From Galbula dea (lineage: Eukaryota > Chordata > Aves > Piciformes > Galbulidae), in NCBI GenBank assembly GCA_013399015.1, contig VWZX01009108.1:3092822-3156821 (forward strand): a DNA stretch of 64,000 nucleotides. Direction: 5' to 3'. Positions 52,601 through 64,000 of this stretch are shown in pieces. The stretch's first letter is position 1. Each line of letters begins with the position of its first letter. The notes under the pieces were generated by a model that saw only the letters and a program-made list of their open reading frames with translations, had not been told where the DNA came from and made no database searches. A program made the position numbers and the translations under genes.

Positions 52601-55600
52601 TGCTCAGCACTGTGAGTGTTAAAGCAGAGCACATGGTGGGTGCATATGAGCTAGCTTTAGTGCAGAAGTATAATTGCATTTCTTTGGTGTTTTCTGATAG
52701 AGTAGATGTTGCTGAGAGCTAGTAAATGTCCCCAGCTGCAAGTTTGAAGGGACACAGAGACTGGAGCAGAAGAGCAGAAGGTGTAGTGATAGATGGAGAG
52801 AAAGTACTAAATTTTAAGGGAGCTTAGGTGCTAAAAGCCTGACCTGCTTCTCATCCACAGCAAGGCAGAATCAGAGCTGGCCCTGAGTTGTGTCTGCATG
52901 AAACTTCTGTCACCAAGAGAAGACTTAGTACCTGATGACCAGCCTTGTCCCCTTGAAAGTCAGTAGCATGAGCTGCAGCAGTCCTAAAGGCCAGGAGATT
53001 GAGAACATCCATGCCTTGCTTGCCTGAACTGTGTGAAAGTTTGCAGAAAGATCTGTGAGACTCAGGAATTTGTCTTTCCCCTGAGATACTCCAAGTGTGA
53101 GAGTGTCTGCTGCTCACAAAAAAAATAAATGTATAATTGCACAATCAGCTGATGGAATCACAGGGAAACTGCTGGCAGCCTTCTTCCTGCCCTCTCTGTG
53201 TTTTTCTAGCATTAACATTCTAGCTTTGTCACCTCTGATCAGGGACAGATAAATCCTTCCTTTTGTAAGGAGCAGAAACCCTTTCCCTCAGTACATAGAG
53301 TAATGGTCTCTTCTGTAGGTTATTCATATGCCTCTCTTCATACTTGTCATCTCTCTAGATCCTTCATTGTTGTGTACCCCATAACTCTTAGTGGCTTTCT
53401 CTAAGGCTTTTCAAATAAGGAAGTGTTGATGGCTTAGGAGACAGGTGAAGGTTTGCTCAGGCATCAAGCAGACTGGAGTATGTAATGTGCCCCTCCCTGG
53501 CTGCTGAACAACCTTCTTGGCTTTCTGGTAGGTAGAGGCCAGTGCTAAAACATCCCTCATACTGACAGGCTGCTTGGTACTGTAACAAGCAGAGCCCAGT
53601 GGAGCAAGTTTTTCTCACCCATTTCCAGAAGTACTCTGCAGAATAGCATAGAAATGGAGCTTAGGATCACTGCAAGCCCACACTGCTTGTCTTCAGCCAA
53701 AGAAAGAATCTGCAGTAACTTTGCTAGTGCTGAGCATCTGAAAATTATGAATTAGGTGTCCCCAGGTTAGAAGGGAATGGCAGGAGGATGTATAATGACA
53801 GAGAGTAATCTCCTTTTTGTTCAGTGTTTGCTGGTTAAACCTCTATAAAGTACTCCAGACATTTCCAAACTGATGCCCACAGCCTAGAGACTCTTCTCTC
53901 TAGAGATGGTTTTAACTATGAACAGAAATTGCATAGGAGGTTGGAGAAGTTGAGGGCAAGACTGAGGTTCTGTAGCAGCACTTCAAGTCTGATTGCAGGG
54001 GATGCTCCATGTGTGTTCACCTACCCTGGCCTGTGCTACTACTTTACCCAACAATTCATCCTGAGTGTTCCTACTGTAATACAGGCAGTGTTGAGAGTAG
54101 CTGCTTCAGCATTTTCAGATTTCAGCAAATCCTTTGTTGCTGCTTAAGCCTGTGCAACCCTAAATCAGGTGCTTGTGTTGTGCCCTGTCATATGCTATTT
54201 AGGTCTACTGTGTTTCTGCTGCATCAAGCTGAAACAAAATGATTTTCATCCCTGCAGTTAGGAGCTGGCTGCAGTTGGATGAATTGAAATGACTTTTGGG
54301 GGAGAGTCATTGAGGGCAGAAAAAATAAAAAGACTCCCCAGGACATCATAAAGAGACTGTGACTTATGCTGATGTGTAATCCTCACAAAGAGAAGGAAGA
54401 GACACAGTCAGAGTTACAAATGTATTGATCTGTTTTCTCTTGTGAGTGGTTTTCCTTGTTTTAAGTGTATCATGACCTTAATGTCTGCATCCAGGAACAA
54501 GCTGTTGCCCCTGGCTTTCACCGACAGCTGCTTTTCTTTTGATACATCCCAGAATCTTCCTGCTGATTCCTGCAATATGTCAAAGGAGCTCAGCAGTTTG
54601 TTGACCTCTCAAGACTTCACTTTGTTCATTATGGCCTCAAGAATCCACAGTTGTCCTCAGGCTACAGGAAAAACAAAGAAAAGGGAGGGTCTTGAAAAGG
54701 TCCTGCTGAAATGGCTGATGGTAGCCCCAGGGAGCTCTTGCCTTTGGGCATGTCCAGCCCTGGTTGTTGAGATAATATGGATAACCTAAATGGACCTGGC
54801 AAATGAAAGGTATAAAATCTGGTCCTGTAACTGCCCAGCAATAAAGAGAAGGCTTGGGGTTCCAATGCACAGGCAGCTGCCTACTCATTCCTAAGGCAAC
54901 CACATCCCCATGCAAAAACTTGTCAGCCTCTTGGAAATGGCAAAAAGTGGCTTTTTAAAAGTGTCAAGTCTTGCTTCTGTTTGGGTTGCAGTTTTTATTC
55001 CCTTCTTGCTGGTGTGTTTCTACAGGAAAAGCTCTTTCTTTGGTGGTCTGTAATTAGTATTAAAGATGGCTCTGACTGCCCTCTGCGAGAAGACAGGGCA
55101 GGGTTGGTTGAGCTGAGCTGCAGCAGCAATTGCTGTTCTAATTAGATACTTGAGCCTGGAGTAGGACAAACCAAACACACAAAAGGGAAAGCAACTTCCA
55201 AGTGAACTGCTGTCTGAGCTCTTGTGCCTAACCCTTTGATGTAAGAGTCCTACAGCTGGACAGGCTCATTTCTTTTATGGTGGATATCTATTCCTGGTTT
55301 TCTGTGACAGGAATTGGACACCACTTACCCAAGGTGGAAAGACTTCAGGGGGCTCCCCTTGTTCCAGGAGAAAGTCAGCTTTCTGCCAGTGTCTCCTAAA
55401 GCCAGAAACAGTGTGTCCCAGAGAGGAGCAGGTGACTGGTTAGGAGGTGCAGCAGCTGTAGTCAGGAGGTGGAGACAGTTTCTCCACTAAGGAATTATGT
55501 AAGAGTTGAGACAAATGCTTTTTGACATGAGAACTTCCCAGTCTGAAGAAGACCCTACACTGCCTGTGTTTTTATCATCTGGCAGCCCTGGTGAATTGGC

Positions 55601-55658
55601 CACAGGTCCATGCTTGTTGAAAACAACTCTTTGGTATTAGTGGCTTTGTTTTGGAGAA

Positions 55659-55675
55659 CAAAATAAAATAAAATG
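55659..55675. repeat. (AAAAT)3 short tandem repeat
   Basis: Three near-perfect AAAAT units sit side by side. No coding context is present. Confidence 0.8.
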
Positions 55676-56636
55676 AATGCCTTTGCACTGTAATGTGGCA
55701 CAAGGCAGACAAATAAGAAGCTGAGGAGCTAGATGTGGATCCAGAGAGCAGCTAAAGGAGAGCAGGGGTGGATGGGTTGGAATTGGAACTGTAACTCCAT
55801 GGAGACTCAGCTAGTTTAGTTAAATTTCTAAAAGAAAGAGAGAGGTGGAAAAAAATGTGAGAAAAGAGAAAAAGAAGTGTTACAAAAGGAGATGCAGACA
55901 TATCCAAAGCTAAGGGGAAGCAAATGTGGACAGATGGACATGTAAAAAGACAAAGTGAAGAGAAAGAAGTGAAATGTTTGTGTGTGATATGCTCTGTGTG
56001 TCTGTGGACAAGTGAAGATACACACACAGAAGGTAAAGCCCATCAGATTTTGAAGTGTTTCTTAATGATTAGAAAATGTTTTCTGTCTCCCTACTCAGCC
56101 ACTTCTGGAGAAAAAAAGAGAAATATTTGTTGAAATGACCAAAAAAAACTGCAGGAGGATGAGAGGAGTTTTTTACATTACTTGAATTCCCTGAGCCACA
56201 TCCATCCATAATTTATTAGAGTTCCTTTCTCACTCCTGAGCCACATGAGCCTCTATCCTGTGCCTGGCCTGCTGACAGTGTCCACTGCCTCTGGCAGACC
56301 AGGGGGTGACCCCATGGAAACCCATGTCTGCTTGATGTGTCTGATCCAAGGCCTTTGGGGTCAACAGAAGTATTTTTCCTGACTTCCTGAAGTCTCAGGA
56401 GCTTCAGATCTGTACCTAAATACACAAACCACCAGCAACTGCTTCAGGGCACAAGGATTTGTGCTATTGCTGGGTAAACTTAAAGCATGAAAGACCCCAA
56501 TTTGAAGGCTATAGTACAGAGCACTGCCAGTGTTTACTAGATTAAGACTCAGTCAAACATAAAAGGTAGCATTTATCTGCTGTATCACCCTAGACCATCT
56601 TTGTAGCAATTCTGTCACACTCTAGCATGTAGATTA

Positions 56637-56685
56637 TCATAGTATCACAGTATTGGCTGAGCTGGAAGGGATCCAACAGGATTGT
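56637..56685 (-). mobile_element. CR1 LINE 3'-terminal fragment, degraded
   Basis: TCATAGTATCACAGTATTGG followed by CTGAGCTGGAAGGGATCCAA and CAGGATT matches the CR1 terminus in reverse complement, with several substitutions. Similarity is short and ends within about 50 bp. Confidence 0.75.
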
Positions 56686-59600
56686 GACACTTGTGCTGAA
56701 ACAAAATCAAGAAGAGCAGCAGTGCTACTGTCCCTTAAAGTATCTGGATGCAAGCCTGAGGGTTGTGATGACCAAAGCAAGAACTGCTACCAAGCATTGC
56801 AGTCATAGTATGAGGGATATAAAGGAAACATTTTGCCACATTTCTTGTTTTATTCTCTGGTTATCTTTCTTAGCAGTCTTTCTGCTTTGTTGATTGCAGA
56901 TTTGGCATTCATCTATGCCAAAAGGTTGCCATCTTTGGTGCTGCTTGGTACTTTAAAGAGAGCTAGAGAGGAGGCAGGACTCAGTGGATGGAAGCACATG
57001 TTAGCATAGCACCTGCAGAGTCAGCAAACATCAGGCTATCTGGAGGAGTTCTCTCCATGGCAATGGTAAAATGCTCCATCCTTTAGTCAACTTAAGTTAG
57101 ACTAATTGGAGTACAAAAGAGACAGTGCTGCATCTTGGGGAGGAACCACCTGCTAGTTAGTCATTTCTTTTGTGGCTTATAAAAATACCTACTGTAGTAC
57201 AGAACACTGGAAACAATTACTTGACTGAAGGTTCCCCTCTTCTGGATGCTTTAAGGACAATTACCCCTTCCTCTTTCTAACAGTGGATCTCAGCAACATT
57301 ATATTTCTCTAAAGGAAAAGGAAACACAACCCTCATAGCTACCTGGCTGGTAGCAGAATTGTATTCATAAGAGCTGCTGAAGGGGGGCTGCAGATGGGAT
57401 TAAAAACACAAAGGGACTGCATGGGAAGATTACTCCAAGAAGTCACTTGGGGTCTAAGTAATAATCCTAATAACCACAGCAAACAGTAAGCATTTTCCTC
57501 AGCACTGCTATTGCTCTGCCAGCTGGGGGAATGTCACAAATATGCAGCTTAGAGATTTCTTTTTGTAATAATAGAAACTGCATGTAGTAGGGAATATAAT
57601 CTCCAAGCATTTACTTAGCTGGAAAGTGTCTCTGCTCCAGTAAAACAGATCTGTGGAGGCAATGAGCTTGTGTTTAGCATGTGCAGCTAAATCTGCCCTC
57701 TGGATTCACCCCAGCAGGTTTTTTGTTTACTCAACACCCATCTCTGTCTCTCTCTTCTGCCTGTCTCTGCAAGCATGTGTTGGTGTGAGACAGATGCTTA
57801 TTCCAACTCTCTTTTCAACAGACAGCAGAGCAGACAGCATGGTGTCCAATGTTTCCTGCTTAAGAAGTTCATAGATGAGTAGTTACTCAAAAACTGATTC
57901 CATAGCAAAGACTTTTCAGGGGCTTTACCCTGATGTGATTATGCATCAGCTTCTCTCAGTTTCTTGCAGAGTCCATGAGATGGATCTCTGACTTGCACCC
58001 ATTGGTCACTTTGAGTTTCAGACTATAAAAGCCTCTTTCTACTCATTTACTCTTTAAGGAAATTAAAAGAGTGAATAAATTGTAAGCAAACTGCAAACCA
58101 GACTGTCTCTTAGTCAGTGAGGTCACCCATCTAAAATGCTTAGTATGAGGAGTACAGCAGTTCTAAAGCACTGCTGCAAACACCTCTCAGACACTGTGGA
58201 ACTTGAGTCTTCTTACTAAGAGCTTTCCTTGCATTTCTTGGGAGCCCAGACTTTTTGCTGATTCCATGAGTAAGAGGTAAGGGGCAATGAAAAGGGAGTT
58301 GAAGACACTAGTCTTGTTCCCTGGGCTTTTGTGCTCCCAAATGAGAAGTTCCCATCTGCTGATTAATATTTGTATTGTAAATACAAAGGAGATCTTTCTG
58401 CACCCTGCTTGGACAGTGCTTATCTTCATCCCTCCTCATGGGAGTGGATTTTTGGGTTTTGGGATGCCATTCTCATGTGTTACAGAAGTATTAAGGATTA
58501 CAAAAAGAACAAATAGAAGGTTCTTGTTGTTGAAAAATCTTACAGTTCTGCTTTCAGCTTTCCCTCTTCCCTGTTCCTTAATAGCTGTGAGGATTCCTTC
58601 CAAGTGACTCTGGGAACTGAGGCTTCACATGAAATTGTGGGAGTTGGTGGCAACTGCTATGTCCAAAGAAACTTTTGAAGCTATGGATTGGGAAGTTAAG
58701 AAAAGGAAGCTGTATTCTGAACTGCAGTTGTTGGTGCATTATTGTGCTTTCTTCTACCTTGGACCATTTTCTTTCCTATCTTGTTACTGCTTTGAGAATT
58801 GGATAACACTGTTGGGTCACTTAAGTGGCAAATTAACAACTCAAATTAGCCAAGGCAGAGCACAACTAGAGCTTGTGGTAGCCATTGCAAGAGTTGCCTT
58901 GTGTTTTGAGCTCCTGTTAACATCTTTCAGGTTTAAATACTCAAGGTGACCAATGGATTTGGGAAGCCCTCAGTAACATCTGGGCTGATATGTAACTTTC
59001 TCTGAAAGCCAGATGAGATGGAGTTAAATGCAGTAGCAGCTCGATGACAGCTTCTTTTGAACATCAGGAGTTTACAGTGTTTATCTTTGCTAGAAGCAGA
59101 ATGTTCACAGGTTGTAAATTCAGATTGGATTTCCTCTCAGCTTGGAAGACAAGTCCAAATTCTCTGGGTTGTGTAATTTCCTCCTGTTTTTATTAATACA
59201 TTTTTTATCTTTTCTTTTTTCCTCCTGTCATTCCCTAACTAGTGCCATTAACATTCAGTGCTGGAGAAAGCAGTTTTGTTATGAGATCTGTTAGGAGGTT
59301 AAATGACTATCTCTGTGGCTAAAGTAGTGGTATCCAGGCTGCACAGAAAGCACCTCTTTTTCCTTTGTTTTTCAAATGAGTAGTGGGTGGGATACCAGCC
59401 ACCTCAAGAGGACTAGTAATGCTAACAACATTAACCACAGAAAACAGCCCAAACCAAAGAACTCTGTGGCTGCACCGTCCTAAATCACATTGAATTTCTC
59501 TTCTTTGGTGGGGGAAAAAAATAGAGCTGAGAGCATCTGCTTTATGCCTTGCAGCTGAGCACTTCAAAGCTTCCTAAGGGATATGAAGCACCTATTGCCA

Positions 59601-59713
59601 TTGAAATAACACAGCTGATTTTCCTAGTGTCTCAGGGAACTTGAGTTATGCAAGAAACACTACAAAAGAACTGCCCCAGAGCAGTTTTGGATCCCAGGAT
59701 TCCTCACTGGCAG

Positions 59714-59922
59714 TGGAAGGAATTTATACATTTTCTGATGGACAATGAACTCACCAAAACATGCAGTTTTGGGGAAGTTGAATTTAGCCCTATTCAGGTG
59801 ACAGAAGAGGTTTCAGAAATACTGAAACTTGTCTCAGCTGCTCACAGAATTACACCTATATTCAAGAAGCTTAAGCATTCTGCTTTGGAGATTCTTAAGG
59901 GTTTGATTACTGCATTTTCAAG
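59714..59922 (+). other. Candidate exon-like open stretch, + strand
   Basis: An open frame continuing to a TAA at 59924-59926 is cut just before that stop by a good donor, TCAAG|GTAAAG. A possible acceptor, CTCACTGGCAG, ends at 59713. The peptide (HW-QWKEFIHFLMDNE near its start, EEVSEILKLVSAAHR in the middle) looks more protein-like than neighbouring open frames but matches nothing I recognise and is not the TMEM132 exon 3 sequence. An open run of about 90 codons is expected several times by chance in 64 kb. Confidence 0.2.
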
Positions 59923-61895
59923 GTAAAGTTTGCTGCTTTGTTCTTTCTTTTTCCTTTGATTTGATACAGCTTTTTATGGAAGTGGTTTTACATAGAGCAG
60001 TATTCTAAGTATAAGGAAAAGGGGAAGGAGTAAAGAGCAAGGACTAAATACCTGGAGATTAGCTGTTTTGACATTTTAAAGAGTGTTTACCCTTTTTAAC
60101 AAAAGCTGTTTCCTGAAGGTCTTCTCTGAATGCTCTATAATAAAGAACATGCCTGAAGGAGAAGGATACTCTGAGAAGCAAGATCTTTGCTTTTACCAAT
60201 AATTAGCCCTTGTTTTCTTTGTTTTCTGGATTTACAACAAAACTCTTGCAAGGATGGCCCTTCAGACTAGCCTTCTTACTGGGAACCAAATCTCAAATTC
60301 TACTATTAGCAGTAATCTGTTACCAAAGAAATTTGGTCCCTGAATTTCCCAGTTGAGATGAGGCTTCCTTTGCTGTTTACCTTGTAAAAGAAAACCTCTA
60401 TAGCAAAGAGGTGGCCACATGAAACACAGGTGGAAATCTCCTTGCTCAGGAAGGATGGAGGCAAAGAGGGCTCCTGTGGCTTGTGAAGAGTCATGCAGGA
60501 AGCCTGGAGCTGATACCTGATCCCCCACATTCCCCAAGCAGAGCTATAGCCACTGAGTCACACTTACTCTGCCTCTGTATTTGCAGATTAAAGGAGCATG
60601 TTTGAAAGGCTGACATGCCTAACCAGGTCATATTCTTCTGTTCTGCTTTTGGCTTCTCAACTAAGGCCAGCAATGAGGCTTTTAATGAATTCTGTTCTGC
60701 CAGGCAGATGTCTGTCCTGTTCATTCAGAGCTGCCATGAGATCTAGCAACCCATTTCACATAGGAAGATGAAAGGAAAAAGATTTACTTGATAAAACAAA
60801 TCTTGTTTAATTGCAGTGGTTAGTCTCCTGCCTGGGTTTTATGGGTTCCTGCAGCTGGCTTTAATCTCCTGATTTACTCTAGGAACAAAGAAGGAAAGGA
60901 GTGAACTTAAATCATGGCAGGAAGAAGCTGAAATTTTTTTGGCAGAACTTAGGAAGGTTGGAGACTTACTGTAAAGTGCAGCCCAGAAACAGGCCACCAG
61001 GGGTTTGGGAGATACTGTGAAATAATTTCTTACAGTGTGACCTTTACAGTCACTAATGTCAAGGGCTCTCACTAGTCTGGGCAACAAAAGGAGGATCAGC
61101 AGAGTGTTGCAAGAATCTTTGAGGCTCCAGAGAAGACTGACCAAAAGGGGTCACTATTTGTTAAGCTGAAACACCAGCTTGACAAATATAAACAGACAAG
61201 GATTTATTTAGGTGTGGAAAGGCAGAGGATTTGGCAGGAGCATCCTCTCTCCCTTGGCCAGCATGGTGAGGTATGGCATGCCCACACTCTGCCCCTGTGA
61301 CCCAGGGGCTGCCTTGTAGATGAACCAATCCCCCTGGTTAGATTGAGCCTGCATCTATCTCTCATATTTATGCTTCAAATACTTCCTAAAAGAAAGTCTT
61401 CAGGCACAGCAGCTTGGACAACAGATGTGAGCTGAAGAGACTGCCTGTACAAACCAGTGGTCACTGATCCCAAACCAGACTGCTCTCAGATCAACTAAAG
61501 CATGCCAAAAATAGCATGGCATTTCTGAGGAGCACAGGAGATGAAGAGCTAAGTATAACTCTCTGAAGACAGACAAACAGGAACCAAAAGGTTTAGTGTC
61601 TGGAAAACTGTTCCATATACTGTGAAACACATTGATTATAGGAATTTCAGATTGATTTAGCTTTTTATTCTTCAGTGCAGCCATATCCACCCAAAGAGCT
61701 GTGTAAGCTTTCTGCTGCATCACAGTTTGGCAATAGTGCTAACCCCATGTAAGCAGTACCTGCTGCTGCTGAGGGTATTGCCCTGCACCTCTTGCTTCTG
61801 CACTTGCTTCGCACTGACATTGCTGCTTATCTGAGCTTCCTGTGAGCCACCCAGGAAGCTACCTCATCCACTGATTAATTGCCAATTTAGCTTAC

Positions 61896-62093
61896 CAGTG
61901 AGTCAGCCAGGTGTTAGTGCCAGCCTGAAGGGAATTAGGGACCTGTACAGCCAGGGGCTCCTCATCAGCTTCATGTGGTGTTGGCCTAACTGTAACTTCA
62001 GGCTCTTCCTTTGCTGGTAGATTATTTATCTGTATCACAGCACACCCAGGCAGTGCAGCTCTGCCTGGATCTGTGCTTTGAGGATGACTTTCT
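61896..62093 (-). other. Candidate 198-bp cassette-like exon, antisense to the TMEM132 gene
   Basis: On the - strand a pyrimidine-rich acceptor (CTCTTCTGCCAG, ending at 62094) is followed by an open frame of 66 codon equivalents and a CTG|GTAAGC donor at 61896. Entry and exit are both phase 2 and the length is a multiple of three. The peptide is rich in P, E, T and A (for example PAKEEPEVTVRPTPHEADEE) and I do not recognise it. A stretch of this length can be open by chance, so this is a candidate only, perhaps part of an antisense transcript. Confidence 0.25.
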
Positions 62094-63382
62094 CTGGCAG
62101 AAGAGATGTGATGCTCTCTAGGGTTAGCTAGCATATGTCAGCAAAATCATACAGAGTGTGAACTGTGAGGAGTCCACCCTCTCTATAACACTGCTGCAGG
62201 TGGCAGAACCCTTCCATGGCCATAACAGCTATGAAAGGTTAAAATTTGAATTTAAATAGGAGACTGTAATTTGAGCTCCTAAAGTCAAAAGTTACATCTT
62301 CAGCTCTGGCTGTTGCTGATTCAGTTGCCCTTCAGTTATTGTCTGTATCAGCTATATAGCATTGTGTCTAAACAGTGCTGAGATTTCCTGTCATTTGAGG
62401 ATACTGAAATGGAACAGTTAGATTTTCCTCTGTAGTTGATCAGGATGCAATCTATTAATTAGAAACATAATTTCTAAGTTTGACATGTTAGGAAGAGAAG
62501 GCACTAAATGGAAATCTCTGCATGCAAGTTAGAGCTTCAATTTGGAAGTTAAATATTTGCTTGGAAATTGCACATTTACACAAATGCATTTGCTATGAGA
62601 TAGTGTAAGTAAATATTTTTACTTGATCTTGACAAAAATTAAGTAATGATTTTTAGGTAAACTGCTGGAGACTTTTTCTGTCATGTCTTTCAGATGCTGC
62701 TTCCTCTGCATGCCAGCAAAATGTTTTAGTTCTTCATTTGAGAGACTTAAGAGAGTTATTTTGAGACAAAGCTGAGGCAAAGATTTCTTGTGCTGTGAAT
62801 TAATAACTTTAGAAGTTCAAGCAAGAAAAACCTTTCACTGTTCTGGCTGCCATGTGTTCATAAAGCTTCAAACCCCCATTCAGATGAATTCCTCCATCCA
62901 GTGGGGGATTGAAGTTGACCTCTGGTATCTGTGCAATTCTTAATGCTGGTCTTTCTTTCATCCTTCCATTGCAAGGTCTGCTTTTGTCAAAAGATCAAAA
63001 ACTCTGCTTAACTTTCAGCACATGGACAAGCAAACTCAAATAAATGAACTGCTCTCCCTAGATTTTGTGCATATATAGGTGACTGGCTTGGCAGGGTCTA
63101 TGTTTAGAGCCAGAGAAAAGAAAGGGGGATTTTTGTTACTGGGCAGAAGACTTGGGGCCTTGGGTACTGCTACCATGGAGAGCAAGGAGCTGGAGTGACA
63201 GATGCAATGTAGTGACACCCACAGAAAATACAGTCATTGTCTAGAATAATGCTGGAGAGGAAGATTTTGACTTCATGTTGGGCAGAAGTCTAAGCTGACA
63301 AGTTATGGCTGGTGGATACTTTCAGGTTGGAGAGCTATACAGAAAAGCCTCTGTGTGAGAACAGCCATCTACTCATAAATCC

Positions 63383-63442
63383 CAGAATCATTAAGGTTGG
63401 AAGAGACCTGCAGGATCATCAAGTCCAACCATCAACCTATCA
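63383..63442 (-). mobile_element. CR1 LINE 3'-terminal fragment
   Basis: CCAGAATCATTAAGGTTGGA followed by AGAGACCTGCAGGATCATCA and AGTCCAACCATCAACCT is the reverse complement of the CR1 3' terminus. Only about 60 bp is recognisable. It is in the same antisense orientation as the other copies. Confidence 0.88.
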
Positions 63443-64000
63443 AATAAGCAGACATGGCAAAGAGGAGAATTTTCCAGTTAGAGAACCATGCACTAAGGAA
63501 ACCTGGAGTACTTCAGCTGTTTGTCATCTCCATTTATTGTCACAGTACCTGCCTCCCTTGAGTAAATGTGGTATATGTATAGATATTGCAGTAAATCTAG
63601 AGCTATTGCATAGATCAGGTGGGTAAATACAGGAGTCTCTCAAGCCATTTGGCCTCCAGGTCCTGAGTCTCAGGGTTGGTTGAGGTAGTATAACTTAGAC
63701 ATTTTTATGTACAAAGTTGGCACTATTGATTTAAAAATTAATATTTAATCACAAGCATGCACCAAGGTCAATGAGTCTTGGGTAGGGAATTAAATATACT
63801 TTTGCTTTCTAGCACTCAAACACTAAGTAAATAAAAATTTAAGTGAAAACTTTGTAGCCTATGCATGCAGACTGCATTTAAAAATGGATGGGGCTCAGTT
63901 CTGATTCATCCATTGACCTTGTTATGTAAAACTCAATGTCCTCTTTAGAGGGAGAGTTGCAAATTGTGCTTCTGCATATTTATTTAGGAAGGTCAATCTT

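Larger units (their letters stand above)
11464..64000 (+). other. TMEM132C: TMEM132 intron 2, 5' part (at least 52.5 kb)
   Basis: I looked for the next TMEM132 exon, which should start with sequence for an AKVKKGV-like peptide and accept in phase 2, and did not find it among the open frames; it probably lies beyond the right edge. Named contents are the CR1 and MIR fragments, simple repeats, inverted repeats and candidate regulatory clusters listed separately. Between these, 11750-17000, 20100-25200, 27000-32000, 36300-43200, 43750-47850, 49700-56600 and 57000-59600 hold nothing else I can identify beyond chance-length open frames. Confidence 0.75.

Noticed and set aside
54442..54789. 115-codon open frame on the + strand
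   Set aside because: Overlapping frames on the other strand are equally open and no motif or splice structure supports it.
55985..56030. TCTGTGTGT and ACACACAGA as a hairpin
   Set aside because: Simple GT/AC repeats readily produce such pairing; nothing else supports function.
1..64000. tRNA, rRNA, CRISPR or operon-like structures
   Set aside because: No cloverleaf with a GTTCGANTC-type box, no regularly spaced direct repeats with spacers and no gene clusters were seen; this is vertebrate intron.

Overview
This window is vertebrate nuclear DNA, almost certainly from a bird. The evidence is one long spliced coding exon in a sea of non-coding, CpG-poor, AT-leaning sequence, very few recognisable transposon copies, and the copies that can be recognised are mostly the avian CR1 LINE 3' end plus a few ancient MIR-type SINE relics. 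There are no operons, no prokaryotic gene layout and no compact gene cluster.

The only confident gene feature is an 889-nt internal exon on the + strand (10575-11463). It has a good branch site, polypyrimidine tract and AG acceptor before it and a CAG|GTACAGT donor after it. It encodes the N-terminal extracellular region of a TMEM132-family single-pass membrane protein, best matched to TMEM132C (TMEM132B is the main alternative). The exon follows the expected plan of the family: the signal-peptide exon lies upstream, outside the window, and intron 1 enters in phase 1; intron 2 leaves in phase 2 inside an Arg codon. I could not find the next exon, so bases 1-10574 are the 3' part of intron 1 and bases 11464-64000 are the first 52.5 kb or more of intron 2. 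Very large introns are normal for this family.

The rest is intron. Recognisable contents are: CR1 fragments at about 5428, 26837, 43286, 49528, 56637 and 63383, all in antisense orientation to the gene; MIR-like relics near 17045, 35838 and 47860; small simple repeats; one ambiguous base (N) after a G11 tract; and several short perfect inverted repeats. Most open reading frames here are of a length expected by chance in 64 kb.

Points worth a second look are: a compact CpG-rich pocket with four AACGG (MYB-type) cores and an adjacent strong hairpin just downstream of the exon; two palindromes resembling POU-dimer sites; a divergent SOX-type palindrome; two homeodomain-motif clusters that could be conserved enhancers; and two stretches near the right end (59714-59922 on +, 61896-62093 on -) that are open and bounded by plausible splice sites. 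I do not see evidence for a wholly new biological system; these are candidates for regulatory elements or unannotated exons that can be tested.
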